Assembly (NCBI RefSeq): GCF_900105835.1
Contig: NZ_LT629783.1
Coordinates: forward strand, 3,990,501-4,054,500
Reading direction: 5' to 3'
DNA: 64,000 nucleotides
DNA from: Pseudomonas fragi
GTDB taxonomy: Bacteria; Pseudomonadota; Gammaproteobacteria; Pseudomonadales; Pseudomonadaceae
Below, in pieces: positions 1-8,644 of this stretch. Position 1 is the first letter of the stretch. The number at the start of each line of letters is the position of its first letter. A program made the position numbers and the translations under genes. Below the pieces are notes generated by a model that was given only the letters and a program-made list of their open reading frames with translations, was not told the origin of the DNA and made no database searches.

Positions 1-59
1 CCACCGCACAACCGGCTGAGTGTGCGGCTATATATAAGGTAGGAGCGGCGACTTGCTCC

Positions 60-200
60 CGTAGCAGCTGCCGAAGGCTGCGTTCGGCGACGCAATCGTC
101 GTAAACCCGGTCGTCGCGGTAGATCTGAATCACCGAGTTGAATGGCTTTACGACTGCTTCGCAGCCGGACGCAGCCTCGCGCTGCTCGTCAGCTGCTACG
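60..200. repeat. REP/REPIN-like inverted repeat
   Basis: The outer arms CGTAGCAGCTG (60-70) and CAGCTGCTACG (190-200) are exact reverse complements. Several shorter GCTGCG/CGCAGC arms lie between them. This looks like a paired extragenic palindrome of the type scattered through Pseudomonas genomes. It sits just downstream of the MFS gene on the opposite strand and could fold in its mRNA. Confidence 0.5.
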
Positions 201-1437
201 CAGCAGGGGGCAAGTCAGATTTTTCTTCCACCATCCGGTCCCGATTGGCCAGCCCCGGGAACAGTTTTATCCACAGGCCGGTAACAACCAGCGTGCCGAC
301 ACCGCCCAGCACTACGGCCGGCACGGTGCCCAGCCAGTGGGCGGTGGCCCCGGATTCAAATTCCCCCAGCTGGTTGGAGGCACCGATAAACAGGCCATTG
401 ACCGCGCTTACCCGGCCACGCATCTCGTCCGGGGTCTCCAGTTGCACAAACGAGGCGCGGATCACCATGCTGATCATGTCTGCCGCGCCCAATACCACCA
501 GCACCGCTAACGAGAACCAGAACGAGGTCGACAGGCCAAACGCGATGGTTGCGACCCCGAATACGCCCACGGCGGTAAACATCACGCGCCCCACCTTGCG
601 CTCCACCGGGAACCTGGCCAGCCACAATGACATCAGCAGGGCGCCGACTGCCGGTGCCGAGCGCAACATGCCCAGGCCCCAGGGGCCGGTCAGCAGAATG
701 TCCTTGGCAAACACCGGCAGCAGCGCCGTGGCGCCGCCCAGCAGCACGGCAAACAGGTCCAGGGAGATGGCCCCCAGCACGTCCGGGCGGCTGCGGATAA
801 AGCGGATGCCCGCCAGCAGCGAGTCCAGCGTGGCCTTGGCCTTGTTCAGCGGCAACTGACGGGCGGGCAGGGTGCTCATCAACAGGGCGGCAATCAGGTA
901 CAGCGCCACGCTCGGGCCATATACCCACACGCTGCCAAACGCATACAGCAGGCCACCAAATGCCGGGGCAACGATGGTGGCCGATTGCTGCGCCGCCTGT
1001 GCCGCCGCCACGGCCCGCGGGAACAGTTCCACCGGCACAATCGAAGGCAGCAGCGCCTGGGTGGCGGGCATTTCGAAGGAGCGGGCAGCACCCAGCAAAA
1101 ATGCGAGGATAAAGATCATTTCCCGGGTGATATGGTCGCTGGCACTGCTGATGGCCAGTGTCAGGGCAATCATTGCCTGTAGCGACTGGCACACGGCAGC
1201 CACTCGGCGCCGGTCATAGCGGTCGGCCACATGCCCGGTGTGCAGCATAAACAGCAGGCGCGGGGCGAACTCGATCAAGCCCACCCAACCCAGGTCCATC
1301 ACATTGCCGGTGAGCTGGTAGAGGTTCCAGCCAATGGCCACGGTGAGCATTTGAAATGCACTGGCGGTAAAGATACGGGCAAACCAGAAGGCCACAAATG
1401 GCCGATGACGGCGAAGCAGAAGAGGTTGGCTGGTCAT
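196..1437 (-). CDS. MFS transporter, EntS-like drug/siderophore exporter
   Basis: A 413-aa hydrophobic protein with about twelve predicted membrane spans in the inner membrane. The loop between helices 2 and 3 carries a GHVADRYDRRRV motif, the major facilitator motif A in the form seen in the MFS_3/EntS group (enterobactin exporter and related drug efflux proteins). The start is placed at MTSQPLLLRRHRP because the 23 residues upstream (MSHFLLQNSDN...) look unlike a transporter N-terminus; no strong ribosome-binding site decides between them. It is transcribed alone and convergently with whatever lies left of the window. The family is clear but the substrate is not. Confidence 0.8.
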   Translation of the reverse strand: MTSQPLLLRRHRPFVAFWFARIFTASAFQMLTVAIGWNLYQLTGNVMDLGWVGLIEFAPRLLFMLHTGHVADRYDRRRVAAVCQSLQAMIALTLAISSASDHITREMIFILAFLLGAARSFEMPATQALLPSIVPVELFPRAVAAAQAAQQSATIVAPAFGGLLYAFGSVWVYGPSVALYLIAALLMSTLPARQLPLNKAKATLDSLLAGIRFIRSRPDVLGAISLDLFAVLLGGATALLPVFAKDILLTGPWGLGMLRSAPAVGALLMSLWLARFPVERKVGRVMFTAVGVFGVATIAFGLSTSFWFSLAVLVVLGAADMISMVIRASFVQLETPDEMRGRVSAVNGLFIGASNQLGEFESGATAHWLGTVPAVVLGGVGTLVVTGLWIKLFPGLANRDRMVEEKSDLPPAA

Positions 1438-1656
1438 GTAGGAAGATCGTGGTCGAGGGCAGGGGAGGTCGAGATTATCACTGTTTTGTAACAAGAAATG
1501 ACTCAAAACATCACATCAGCCGAGGTCCGCATTGCGGGCTTGCGTCGATTCCCTGCACTTCTTGCAACGGTCTATATCAAGGGCTGAGGCATCATGTCAC
1601 GCGACAACAAACCACATTAGCCGTGTGTCAGGAATGGACTACTCTTTCATCCATGC

Positions 1657-1670
1657 TTGATCCAGATCAA
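1657..1670. promoter_or_regulatory. ANR/FNR box upstream of cioA
   Basis: TTGATCCAGATCAA is a perfect match to the FNR/ANR consensus TTGAT-N4-ATCAA. It lies about 160 bp before the cioA start. In P. aeruginosa the cioAB operon is known to be controlled by ANR, so oxygen-responsive control of this operon is a reasonable inference. The remainder of the 1438-1830 gap shows no other gene. Confidence 0.75.
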
Positions 1671-1830
1671 AGCCCTTCGGGTTTTATCTGGGTGGCCAGC
1701 CGGCCAGATCCCTTACGGTTGTGGATAAAAAGCGGGCACCGATTCGCTGCGGCCACGGCTTGCGAGGGTAGTTGGATACAGGCGCGATGCCTGTGTCCCC
1801 AACGACCTGATACCTGATAGAGGAAGACTT

Positions 1831-3270
1831 ATGTTCGGTTTGGAGGCTCTCGATCTCGCCCGAATTCAGTTCGCGTTTACCGTGTCGTTCCACATTCTTT
1901 TTCCCGCCATTACCATCGGTCTCGCCAGTTATCTGATGGTGCTCGAAGGCATGTGGCTGAAAACCCGTGACGACACTTACCGCGATCTGTACCACTTTTG
2001 GTCGAAGATATTCGCCGTCAACTTTGGCATGGGCGTAGTGTCGGGCCTGGTCATGGCCTATCAGTTCGGGACCAACTGGTCGAGGTTCTCGGACTTCGCC
2101 GGTGCAGTCACCGGGCCACTACTGACCTATGAAGTACTCACCGCATTCTTCCTTGAAGCAGGCTTTCTGGGGGTCATGTTGTTTGGCTGGAACCGCGTCG
2201 GTCGCGGGATGCACTTTTTCTCGACCGTCATGGTGGCCATCGGCACGCTGATTTCGACCTTCTGGATCCTGGCCTCCAACAGCTGGATGCAGACCCCGCA
2301 AGGTTTCGAAATCATTGATGGCCGGGTTATTCCGGTGGACTGGCTGGCGGTGATTTTCAACCCGTCGTTCCCCTACCGCCTGGCCCACATGGCCACGGCT
2401 GCCTTTGTCGCCACGGCGTTCTTCGTCGGTGCTTCGGCCGCCTGGCACCTGTTGCGCGGTCGCAACACGCCGGCCATTCGTCGCATGTTTTCGATGGCGA
2501 TGTGGATGGCCCTGGTGGTTGCGCCGGTGCAGGCCTTTATCGGTGATGCCCACGGGTTGAATACCCTTGAGTACCAGCCGGTGAAAATCGCCGCGATCGA
2601 AGGCCACTGGGAAAACAAACCGGGTGAGCCAACGCCGCTGATCCTGTTCGGCATTCCCAACATGAAAACCGAGACCACGGACTACAAGATCGAGGTGCCG
2701 TACCTGGGCAGCCTGATCCTGACCCATAGCCTGGACAAGCAAATCCCGGCGATGAAGGACTACCCGGCAGCGGATCGCCCGAACTCGACCATCGTGTTCT
2801 TTACCTTCCGCATCATGGTTGCGCTGGGCATGCTGATGATCTTTATCGGCCTGTGGAGTGTGTGGCTGCGCAAACGTGGCACGTTGTACGAGAACCGCTG
2901 GTTCCTGCGCCTGGTGCTGTGGATGGGGCCATCGGGCCTGATCGCGATCCTCGCGGGCTGGTTCACCACCGAGATTGGTCGTCAACCGTGGGTGGTCTAC
3001 GGGCTGATGCGCACTGCTGATGCTTCGTCCAACCATAGCGTCACGCAAATGAGCATCACGCTGGTCATGTTCGTACTGGTGTATTTCTCGCTGTTCGGTG
3101 TGGGTCTGGGCTACATGATGCGTCTGGTACGCAAGGGCCCGATCACTCACGAAGGCGATGACGACACCCACGGTGGCCCAGGCCAGCAACGCACGCCTGC
3201 CCGTCCTCTGTCTGCGGCCCATGAGGGTACAGATGAAGGCCACAGCGACAGCCTGACTAAGGGGAATTGA
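1831..3270 (+). CDS. cioA: cyanide-insensitive ubiquinol oxidase subunit I (bd-type)
   Basis: Subunit I (479 aa) of a cytochrome bd-type quinol oxidase in the inner membrane. It oxidises ubiquinol and reduces oxygen to water. Visible signatures are His21 in the first helix (VSFHILFPAITIG), the second haem His in PYRLAHMATAAF and the family motif GWFTTEIGRQPW. The short loop between helices is the CioA type rather than the long E. coli CydA type. The start ATG follows GAGGAAG. It is 3 bp upstream of cioB, so the two are one operon, and an ANR box lies upstream. Confidence 0.95.
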   Translation: MFGLEALDLARIQFAFTVSFHILFPAITIGLASYLMVLEGMWLKTRDDTYRDLYHFWSKIFAVNFGMGVVSGLVMAYQFGTNWSRFSDFAGAVTGPLLTYEVLTAFFLEAGFLGVMLFGWNRVGRGMHFFSTVMVAIGTLISTFWILASNSWMQTPQGFEIIDGRVIPVDWLAVIFNPSFPYRLAHMATAAFVATAFFVGASAAWHLLRGRNTPAIRRMFSMAMWMALVVAPVQAFIGDAHGLNTLEYQPVKIAAIEGHWENKPGEPTPLILFGIPNMKTETTDYKIEVPYLGSLILTHSLDKQIPAMKDYPAADRPNSTIVFFTFRIMVALGMLMIFIGLWSVWLRKRGTLYENRWFLRLVLWMGPSGLIAILAGWFTTEIGRQPWVVYGLMRTADASSNHSVTQMSITLVMFVLVYFSLFGVGLGYMMRLVRKGPITHEGDDDTHGGPGQQRTPARPLSAAHEGTDEGHSDSLTKGN

Positions 3271-3273
3271 GTC

Positions 3274-4281
3274 ATGGGTATTGATCTGCCACTTATCTGG
3301 GCAATCATCATCATCTTCGGGATCATGATGTATGTGGTCATGGACGGTTTCGACCTCGGGATCGGCATCCTCTTCCCCTTTATCAAGGGTGAGAAAGACC
3401 GCGATGTGATGATGAACACGGTCGCCCCTGTCTGGGACGGTAACGAAACCTGGCTGGTACTGGGCGGTGCAGCGCTGTTTGGCGCCTTCCCGCTGGCCTA
3501 TTCGGTAGTGTTGTCGGCGTTGTACCTGCCGCTGATCCTGATGCTGATGGGCCTGATCTTCCGCGGCGTGGCCTTTGAGTTCCGCTTCAAGGCGCGCCCG
3601 GAAAAACGCCATATCTGGGACAAGTCCTTTATTGGCGGTTCGCTGGTGGCTACGTTCTTCCAGGGCGTGGCGCTGGGGGCCTTTATTGATGGCCTGCCGG
3701 TCGTCAATCGCCAGTACGCCGGTGGCGGGCTGGACTGGCTGTCACCGTTCACGGTGTTCTGCGGTATTGCCCTGATCGTGGCTTACGCCTTGCTCGGCTG
3801 CACCTGGCTGATCATGAAGACCGAAGGCGAGCTGCAAGAGCGCATGCACAAGCTGGGTCGTCCGTTGGCACTGGCCGTGCTGGCATTGATGGGTGTCGTC
3901 AGCCTGTGGACGCCGCTGGCGCACACTGACATTGCAGCTCGCTGGTTTACCCTGCCGAACCTGTTCTGGTTCCTGCCGGTACCGATCCTGGTGCTGGTAA
4001 CCATGTACGGTTTGATCAAGGCAATCGCGCGCAAGGCTCACTACACACCGTTCCTGTTGACCCTGGTGCTGATCTTCCTGGGTTACAGCGGCCTGGGCAT
4101 CAGCTTGTGGCCGAACATCATCCCGCCTTCGATCTCGATCTGGGATGCGGCAGCACCGCCGCAAAGCCAGGGCTTCATGCTGGTGGGTACGCTGTTTATC
4201 ATCCCGTTCATTCTGGGTTACACCTTCTGGAGCTACTACGTGTTCCGCGGCAAGGTCACCCACGAAGACGGTTATCACTAG
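3274..4281 (+). CDS. cioB: cyanide-insensitive ubiquinol oxidase subunit II
   Basis: Subunit II (335 aa) of the same bd-type oxidase. It is a polytopic protein that pairs with CioA. The N-terminal span continues into MDGFDLGIGILFPF and then WDGNETWLVLGGAALFGAFPLAYS, the diagnostic CydB/CioB segment. The length equals that of P. aeruginosa CioB as I recall it. The start follows AAGGGGAATTGAGTC. It is co-transcribed with cioA and followed by a small DUF2474 gene. Confidence 0.95.
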   Translation: MGIDLPLIWAIIIIFGIMMYVVMDGFDLGIGILFPFIKGEKDRDVMMNTVAPVWDGNETWLVLGGAALFGAFPLAYSVVLSALYLPLILMLMGLIFRGVAFEFRFKARPEKRHIWDKSFIGGSLVATFFQGVALGAFIDGLPVVNRQYAGGGLDWLSPFTVFCGIALIVAYALLGCTWLIMKTEGELQERMHKLGRPLALAVLALMGVVSLWTPLAHTDIAARWFTLPNLFWFLPVPILVLVTMYGLIKAIARKAHYTPFLLTLVLIFLGYSGLGISLWPNIIPPSISIWDAAAPPQSQGFMLVGTLFIIPFILGYTFWSYYVFRGKVTHEDGYH

Positions 4282-4338
4282 TAGCAAGTGCCGCTGTGGC
4301 CCGAGGGCCACAGCCTTTTCCCCAAGAGGAGGCCCGAC

Positions 4339-4506
4339 ATGGCTGGCAAGGATTATCTACACGACGTGCAAGAGTGCGAAAAGAAGCCTTTATGGCAACG
4401 CATAGGCTGGCTGCTGGTGATCTGGACCGGCAGTGTGGCCACCCTGGCAGTATTTGCCTGGCTGATCCGCATGTTTATGACGGCGGCAGGCATGAAAAGC
4501 CACTGA
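4339..4506 (+). CDS. DUF2474 small membrane protein, CydX-like accessory subunit
   Basis: A 55-aa protein starting MAGKDYLHDV after a good ribosome-binding site (AAGAGGAGG). One transmembrane helix is visible (WLLVIWTGSVATLAVFAWLI), followed by a short tail. Small single-span proteins of the DUF2474 family are commonly found directly after cioB, and by analogy with CydX they are thought to stabilise the oxidase. It lies 57 bp after cioB and just before the operon terminator, so it is the third gene of this operon. Confidence 0.8.
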   Translation: MAGKDYLHDVQECEKKPLWQRIGWLLVIWTGSVATLAVFAWLIRMFMTAAGMKSH

Positions 4507-4542
4507 CTTCCCATCCCGTTGCCTTGCAGCTACGGTTTTATG

Positions 4543-4566
4543 ACCCGCTTCGGCGGGTTTTTTTTC
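4543..4566 (+). terminator. intrinsic terminator of the cio operon
   Basis: ACCCGC-TTCG-GCGGGT forms a 6-bp stem with a stable tetraloop. It runs straight into a tract of nine T. Confidence 0.85.
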
Positions 4567-4593
4567 GGCTGGATTTTGTAGGTGTGAGGCTTT

Positions 4594-4750
4594 CGCGAGC
4601 AAGCCCGCTCCCACATGGATGGGCATCGCAAAACCTGTGGGAGCTGGCTTGCCTGCGATGCAGGCGCTGCGGTGAGTCAGGCAGGTTGAGGTGATGCTAT
4701 CGCGGGCAAGCCCGCTCCCACATGGACGGGCATCGCAAACCTGTGGGTCT
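4594..4750. repeat. REP cluster
   Basis: Three or four degenerate REP units are present (CGCGAGCAAGCCCGCTCCCAC, its reverse-complement form and CGCGGGCAAGCCCGCTCCCAC), separated by repeated CATGGA[T/C]GGGCATCGCAAA spacers. They sit in the convergent gap between the cio operon and rlmG. No RAYT transposase is present in the window. Confidence 0.85.
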
Positions 4751-4753
4751 GCC

Positions 4754-5878
4754 TTACTTGCGCGCCTTCAGGATCACAAACTTGGGTGTAGCGGCCACTT
4801 GCTCGACGCCGCGGAACAGCTTGGCCAGCTTGCTGTGATAGCCCAGATGGCGGTTACCGACGATATACAGTGCGCCGCCCACGACCAGCGCTTCACGCGC
4901 TTGCTGGAACATGCGCCAGGCCAGAAAGTCCCCCACCACTTGTTGCTGGTGAAACGGCGGGTTGCACAGCACCACGTCCAGTGAGTCCGGCGCCTGGCTT
5001 GCCAGCCCGTCATCAGCCCGCACAGTCACTTCACGATCACCCAGCGCCGCCTGCCAGTTTTCACGCGCAGACTGCACGGCCATAAATGACTCATCGACCA
5101 GCGTGTACTGTGCCTGCGGGTTGGCCAGGGCACTGGCAATGGCCAGCACCCCGTTGCCACAGCCCAGGTCGGCGACCCGGGCCGAGCCCAGGTTTTTCGG
5201 CAGGTGCGGCAGGAACGCCCGGGTGCCGATATCCAGGTCTTCGCGGCAGAACACGTTGGCGTGGTTGAGCAGCTCGATGGCCGGCCTGTCCAGCTTGTAG
5301 CGGGTAGGGTACGGCGAGGTAAAGGGCCCCAGGCCCTGTGCAGTGGCGATCAGCAGGCGGGCCTTCTTGACCGCCAGAGACGCGTGCATCGGACCGATAT
5401 AGCGTTCCAGCAGGTCGCCAGCGGCGCGAGGCAGGTGTTTGACCATCGCCCCCGCGATCACTTGGGCGCCCGGAGCCAGTTGGCCTTGCAGGCGGATCAG
5501 CTGCTCTTCAAGCAACGCCAGGGTTTTCGGTACGCGCACCAGCACACAGTCGAAAGGACCGATAAGCGGCTCGCTGGCCGGGATGATCGAGACCGCATCG
5601 TAAGCATGACCATTGCGCACCAGGTTTTTTTCCAGTGCTTGCATGGCCAGGAAAGAGTCACTGCTGCTGGTGACCTGCAGGGTCCCGACCAGGCTGACCG
5701 CCAAGGCTCCAAAACTGTCATTGAGCACCAGCACCCGGCTATTTGCGGGCAGCGCCTGTTCGGCCAAGTGATTAAGCAAATACTCATCCGCCGCATCAAA
5801 GGCCTGCAAGGGCTCATTTTGCTGCTCGGGTTGGCGGATCAGACGAAGTTGGGCGAAAGGGCTTTCTAGCACGGGCAT
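4754..5878 (-). CDS. rlmG: 23S rRNA (guanine-1835-N2)-methyltransferase
   Basis: A 374-aa SAM-dependent methyltransferase that modifies G1835 of 23S rRNA. It has the two-domain RlmG/RsmC layout: a degenerate N-terminal methyltransferase-like half, then a catalytic C-terminal half with the SAM loop VADLGCGNGVLAIA and the N6/N2-methylase motif LCNPPFHQ. The length is typical for RlmG. It is a single gene, convergent with the cio operon. Confidence 0.9.
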   Translation of the reverse strand: MPVLESPFAQLRLIRQPEQQNEPLQAFDAADEYLLNHLAEQALPANSRVLVLNDSFGALAVSLVGTLQVTSSSDSFLAMQALEKNLVRNGHAYDAVSIIPASEPLIGPFDCVLVRVPKTLALLEEQLIRLQGQLAPGAQVIAGAMVKHLPRAAGDLLERYIGPMHASLAVKKARLLIATAQGLGPFTSPYPTRYKLDRPAIELLNHANVFCREDLDIGTRAFLPHLPKNLGSARVADLGCGNGVLAIASALANPQAQYTLVDESFMAVQSARENWQAALGDREVTVRADDGLASQAPDSLDVVLCNPPFHQQQVVGDFLAWRMFQQAREALVVGGALYIVGNRHLGYHSKLAKLFRGVEQVAATPKFVILKARK

Positions 5879-6030
5879 TTATACAAACTCTGAGGAATCA
5901 ACTGTTGCGTGGCCTGGCCCTGAGGGCGCCGGGCAAGCAGAAGAGTCCGTGGGTTTTACAGGTGGCCGTGATTTTACTTTTTTTTACCGCAGATTACCTG
6001 ATGCGTTTATTGCCGCTGGGCAGCGCAGGT

Positions 6031-6744
6031 TTACAACAGGCCTAACTTGGCTGCCATGACCACTGCGGAGGTTTTGTTGTTGGCACCCAGTTTTTTCATG
6101 GCGCTGCTGATATGGAAGTTCACGGTCCGGGTGCTCAGGCCCAGGATCATGCCGATATCGGAGGCGATTTTACCGTCGGCAGTCCACTTCAATACCTCCA
6201 GCTCGCGGCACGATAGGCGGATGATATGAATCTCCAGCCGGTGATGCAGGTGGCAGCGTTCGAGCATGGCACTGTGCAGCTGGTTGCAGAGCCACAATAC
6301 TTTTGCGGCTTTCTCGGAAAATTCGCCTTCGGTCACCGGATGGCTGCTTCTGGCAAGGCTCAGCATGCTCACTACACCATTGGGGTCGTGCACCGACTGC
6401 GACCATCCATACGTCAGCCCGAAGGTTTGCGTGGCTTTCCATTGATCTGGGGCTTCGCGAAAGATCTCGCTGCTCCAGAGGATGGGCGCGATCGACAGTT
6501 GGCAGTGGTTTACAAGTGGGTTCTTATGGGTGAAAGCACCTTTTTCATACCGCTCTACATAATCATTTGGATAGTTTGTTATTACTTTGCTATTCGTTGT
6601 GATATTTCCAAGTCGAGGGATCATTCGAAAGAAAAAAAAGTCAAAGCCGTACTCTTCTATCCGTTTGAGTGTATCTGAACAAAGTTCCGCTTCGCTTCTG
6701 CAAACAACAGGGGGAGTTTGGCTGATTAAATGATGTGAAGTCAT
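6031..6744 (-). CDS. LuxR-family orphan quorum-sensing-type receptor
   Basis: A 237-aa protein with an N-terminal autoinducer-binding domain (about 20-165) and a C-terminal LuxR helix-turn-helix (LSCRELEVLKWTADGK...LSTRTVNFHISSAMKKLGA). No luxI-type synthase is in the window, so it is a LuxR solo here. In the ligand pocket Tyr66 and Trp90 (LasR Tyr64/Trp88) are kept. The usual Trp is Tyr62 and the otherwise near-invariant Asp that holds the lactone amide is Asn75 (HKNPLVNHC). The ligand may therefore not be a classical acyl-homoserine lactone. Local base composition is more AT-rich than its neighbours. The regulated genes are unknown. Confidence 0.85.
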   Translation of the reverse strand: MTSHHLISQTPPVVCRSEAELCSDTLKRIEEYGFDFFFFRMIPRLGNITTNSKVITNYPNDYVERYEKGAFTHKNPLVNHCQLSIAPILWSSEIFREAPDQWKATQTFGLTYGWSQSVHDPNGVVSMLSLARSSHPVTEGEFSEKAAKVLWLCNQLHSAMLERCHLHHRLEIHIIRLSCRELEVLKWTADGKIASDIGMILGLSTRTVNFHISSAMKKLGANNKTSAVVMAAKLGLL

Positions 6745-7117
6745 AAGGCGCTCCTACGGCCCGCCAGTCAGTGGGTGGTGATGTTATGGGAGGGTGATAA
6801 TTTTATTTTAGGTGCTGTTTCAGATATTGCTAAGTATTTAATAAGTTGCTTTTGCTGCATGAGAATCTATTGGGGTATAAGTGGGGTTGGAGCACTTTTT
6901 GGGCAAGTTTAGTTATGCGTTTTTGAGTGCCTGTATATAGCAGTCGCCGGATGATTAATAGGGCTGGCGCCTGAACCTGCATGGCGTCACTCTCGCCCGG
7001 CCCGCCTTTGCCCCCGTGTTTGCGACGCGGCAAGGTGTCGCAAAGCCAGCACAAACCATCGGTGTTTCTCGGCGCGCCTTTGCGCGACACTAGGGGTATT
7101 CGCCAATGGAGTGCCCC
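6745..7117. other. intergenic region between the LuxR solo and fpr
   Basis: A divergent gap of about 370 bp. The left half is AT-rich. The right half carries an imperfect inverted pair, GTGTCGCAAAG (about 7034-7044) and CTTTGCGCGACAC (about 7079-7091), close to the fpr start. It may be an operator but I cannot name the regulator. No canonical lux box and no gene is seen. Confidence 0.4.
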
Positions 7118-7894
7118 ATGACTGCCAGTGCAGAAAAATTCACCCAGCAGACGATCCTCGACGTCACGCCGCTGACGCCCAGCCTGTTCACCCTGCGTAC
7201 CACACGCGATCCGGGCTTTCGCTTTCGCGCCGGGCAGTTCGCCAGGCTGGGGGTGACCAAGGCCGATGGCAGCACGGTGTGGCGCGCCTATTCAATGGTC
7301 TCGTCACCCCATGATGAGTTTCTGGAGTTTTTTTCGATCGTGGTGCCAGGCGGGGAATTTACCAGTGAACTCAATCGCCTGGAAATTGGCGACACCTTGC
7401 TGGTGGAGCGTCAGGCCTTCGGTTTTCTGACCCTGGACCGCTTTGTCGACGGCCGTGACCTGTGGTTGCTGGCCACCGGAACGGGTATTGCACCGTTTCT
7501 GTCGATCCTGCAGGATTTTGAAGTGTGGGAAAAATTCGAGCGTATCGTGCTGGTTTACAGCGCTCGCCATGCCTGCGAGCTGGCCTATCAGGAACTGATC
7601 GCCGGGTTATGCAGCCGTGAATACCTGGCCGAGTATGCGCACAAATTGGTCTATATACCGATTGTTACCCGGGAACAGGTTCCCGGTGCATTGAACGGGC
7701 GCCTTACTGCGCTGATTGAAAATGGCGAGCTTGAACAGGCTGCAGGCATTGCGCTCTGCAGTGAATACTCGCGGGTCATGTTGTGTGGTAACCCACAAAT
7801 GATCGATGACACGCGCAAGTTGCTCAAGGCGCGCAACATGCAATTGAGTCTAAGCCGTCGGCCAGGACAAGTTGCAGTTGAGAACTATTGGTAG
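7118..7894 (+). CDS. fpr: ferredoxin/flavodoxin-NADP reductase
   Basis: A 258-aa flavoprotein that passes electrons between NADP(H) and ferredoxin or flavodoxin. The FAD site RAYSMVSSP and the nucleotide loop LLATGTGIAPFLSIL are clear, and the chain ends in the aromatic residue of VENYW. The start is placed at MTASAEKF because GGAG lies 6 nt upstream; an in-frame ATG at 7106 is the alternative. The gene next to mscL and katB in P. aeruginosa is the FprB type, and this copy probably corresponds to it. It is convergent with mscL. Confidence 0.9.
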   Translation: MTASAEKFTQQTILDVTPLTPSLFTLRTTRDPGFRFRAGQFARLGVTKADGSTVWRAYSMVSSPHDEFLEFFSIVVPGGEFTSELNRLEIGDTLLVERQAFGFLTLDRFVDGRDLWLLATGTGIAPFLSILQDFEVWEKFERIVLVYSARHACELAYQELIAGLCSREYLAEYAHKLVYIPIVTREQVPGALNGRLTALIENGELEQAAGIALCSEYSRVMLCGNPQMIDDTRKLLKARNMQLSLSRRPGQVAVENYW

Positions 7895-7928
7895 TTGTTT
7901 GTATTGTGTTTGACATCAAAAAAACAAT

Positions 7929-7955
7929 GGCGCCCCAAAGGGCGCCGTTGTTTTT
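7929..7955. terminator. bidirectional terminator between fpr and mscL
   Basis: GGCGCCC-CAAA-GGGCGCC stem-loop. It is preceded by an A-rich tract and followed by GTTGTTTTTATT, so it can serve both convergent genes. Confidence 0.8.
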
Positions 7956-7964
7956 ATTGAGCAC

Positions 7965-8378
7965 TTATGGCCGGTTATTCTGAACTTTGAGCAAGTCGCG
8001 AATTTCGCCCAGTAGTTCTTCTTCTTTGGAAGGCAGTGGCGGTGCGCTCGGAGCGACTGCCTCTTCGCGTTTCAGGCGGTTGATTGCCTTTACACCCATA
8101 AAGATAGCGAACGCGACGATAATAAAGTCGATCACGCTCTGGATGAATTTGCCGTAGGCCACCACCACTGCTGGCGCATCGCCAGCTGCGGCTTTCAGGG
8201 TAATGGCCAGGTCACTGAAGTCCACCCCGCCAATCAACAACCCCAGCGGTGGCATGACAACGTCCCCCACAAAGGACGAAACGATTTTGCCGAATGCCGC
8301 GCCGATGATAATACCGACGGCCATATCGACCACGTTCCCTTTGACCGCGAAGGCCTTGAACTCACTTATCACGCCCAT
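7965..8378 (-). CDS. mscL: large-conductance mechanosensitive channel
   Basis: A 137-aa inner-membrane channel that opens on hypo-osmotic shock. The start [37 protein letters not shown] is the conserved amphipathic helix plus pore-lining TM1. TM2 is [21 protein letters not shown], and the C-terminal helix [12 protein letters not shown] forms the cytoplasmic bundle. The length is normal. It is a monocistronic gene. Confidence 0.97.
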   Translation of the reverse strand: MGVISEFKAFAVKGNVVDMAVGIIIGAAFGKIVSSFVGDVVMPPLGLLIGGVDFSDLAITLKAAAGDAPAVVVAYGKFIQSVIDFIIVAFAIFMGVKAINRLKREEAVAPSAPPLPSKEEELLGEIRDLLKVQNNRP

Positions 8379-8644
8379 AGGTTATTCCTTGTTACAGATG
8401 AGGTTGGTGGGTGCAGTGTAAATCAGCATGGCTGATCTTGCCCGCGCAGCTGTTTGCGGGTAATCAATCGACCCGCTTGACCGTCAGAAGTTTTCTATTG
8501 GCGCTCATTACGCGATTGAAGGGTTCAATACCAGACCTTTTTCTCAATGGCTGGCTTGAGACCTTTCTATTTAGAATTTGCCCCGCAGGCCTCTAGCCTT
8601 TGGTCAGCGCCCCATAGCGCAACCAATAACCAGAGGACTTTCGC

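Noticed and set aside
2119..3612. A 497-codon open frame on the reverse strand across cioA/cioB
   Set aside because: It is the antisense shadow of two clear oxidase genes; its product is low-complexity His/Gln/Arg-rich with no family features.
6745..7117. lux box controlling fpr from the LuxR solo
   Set aside because: No ACCTG-N-CAGGT type dyad could be found; the only inverted pair is imperfect and of another type.
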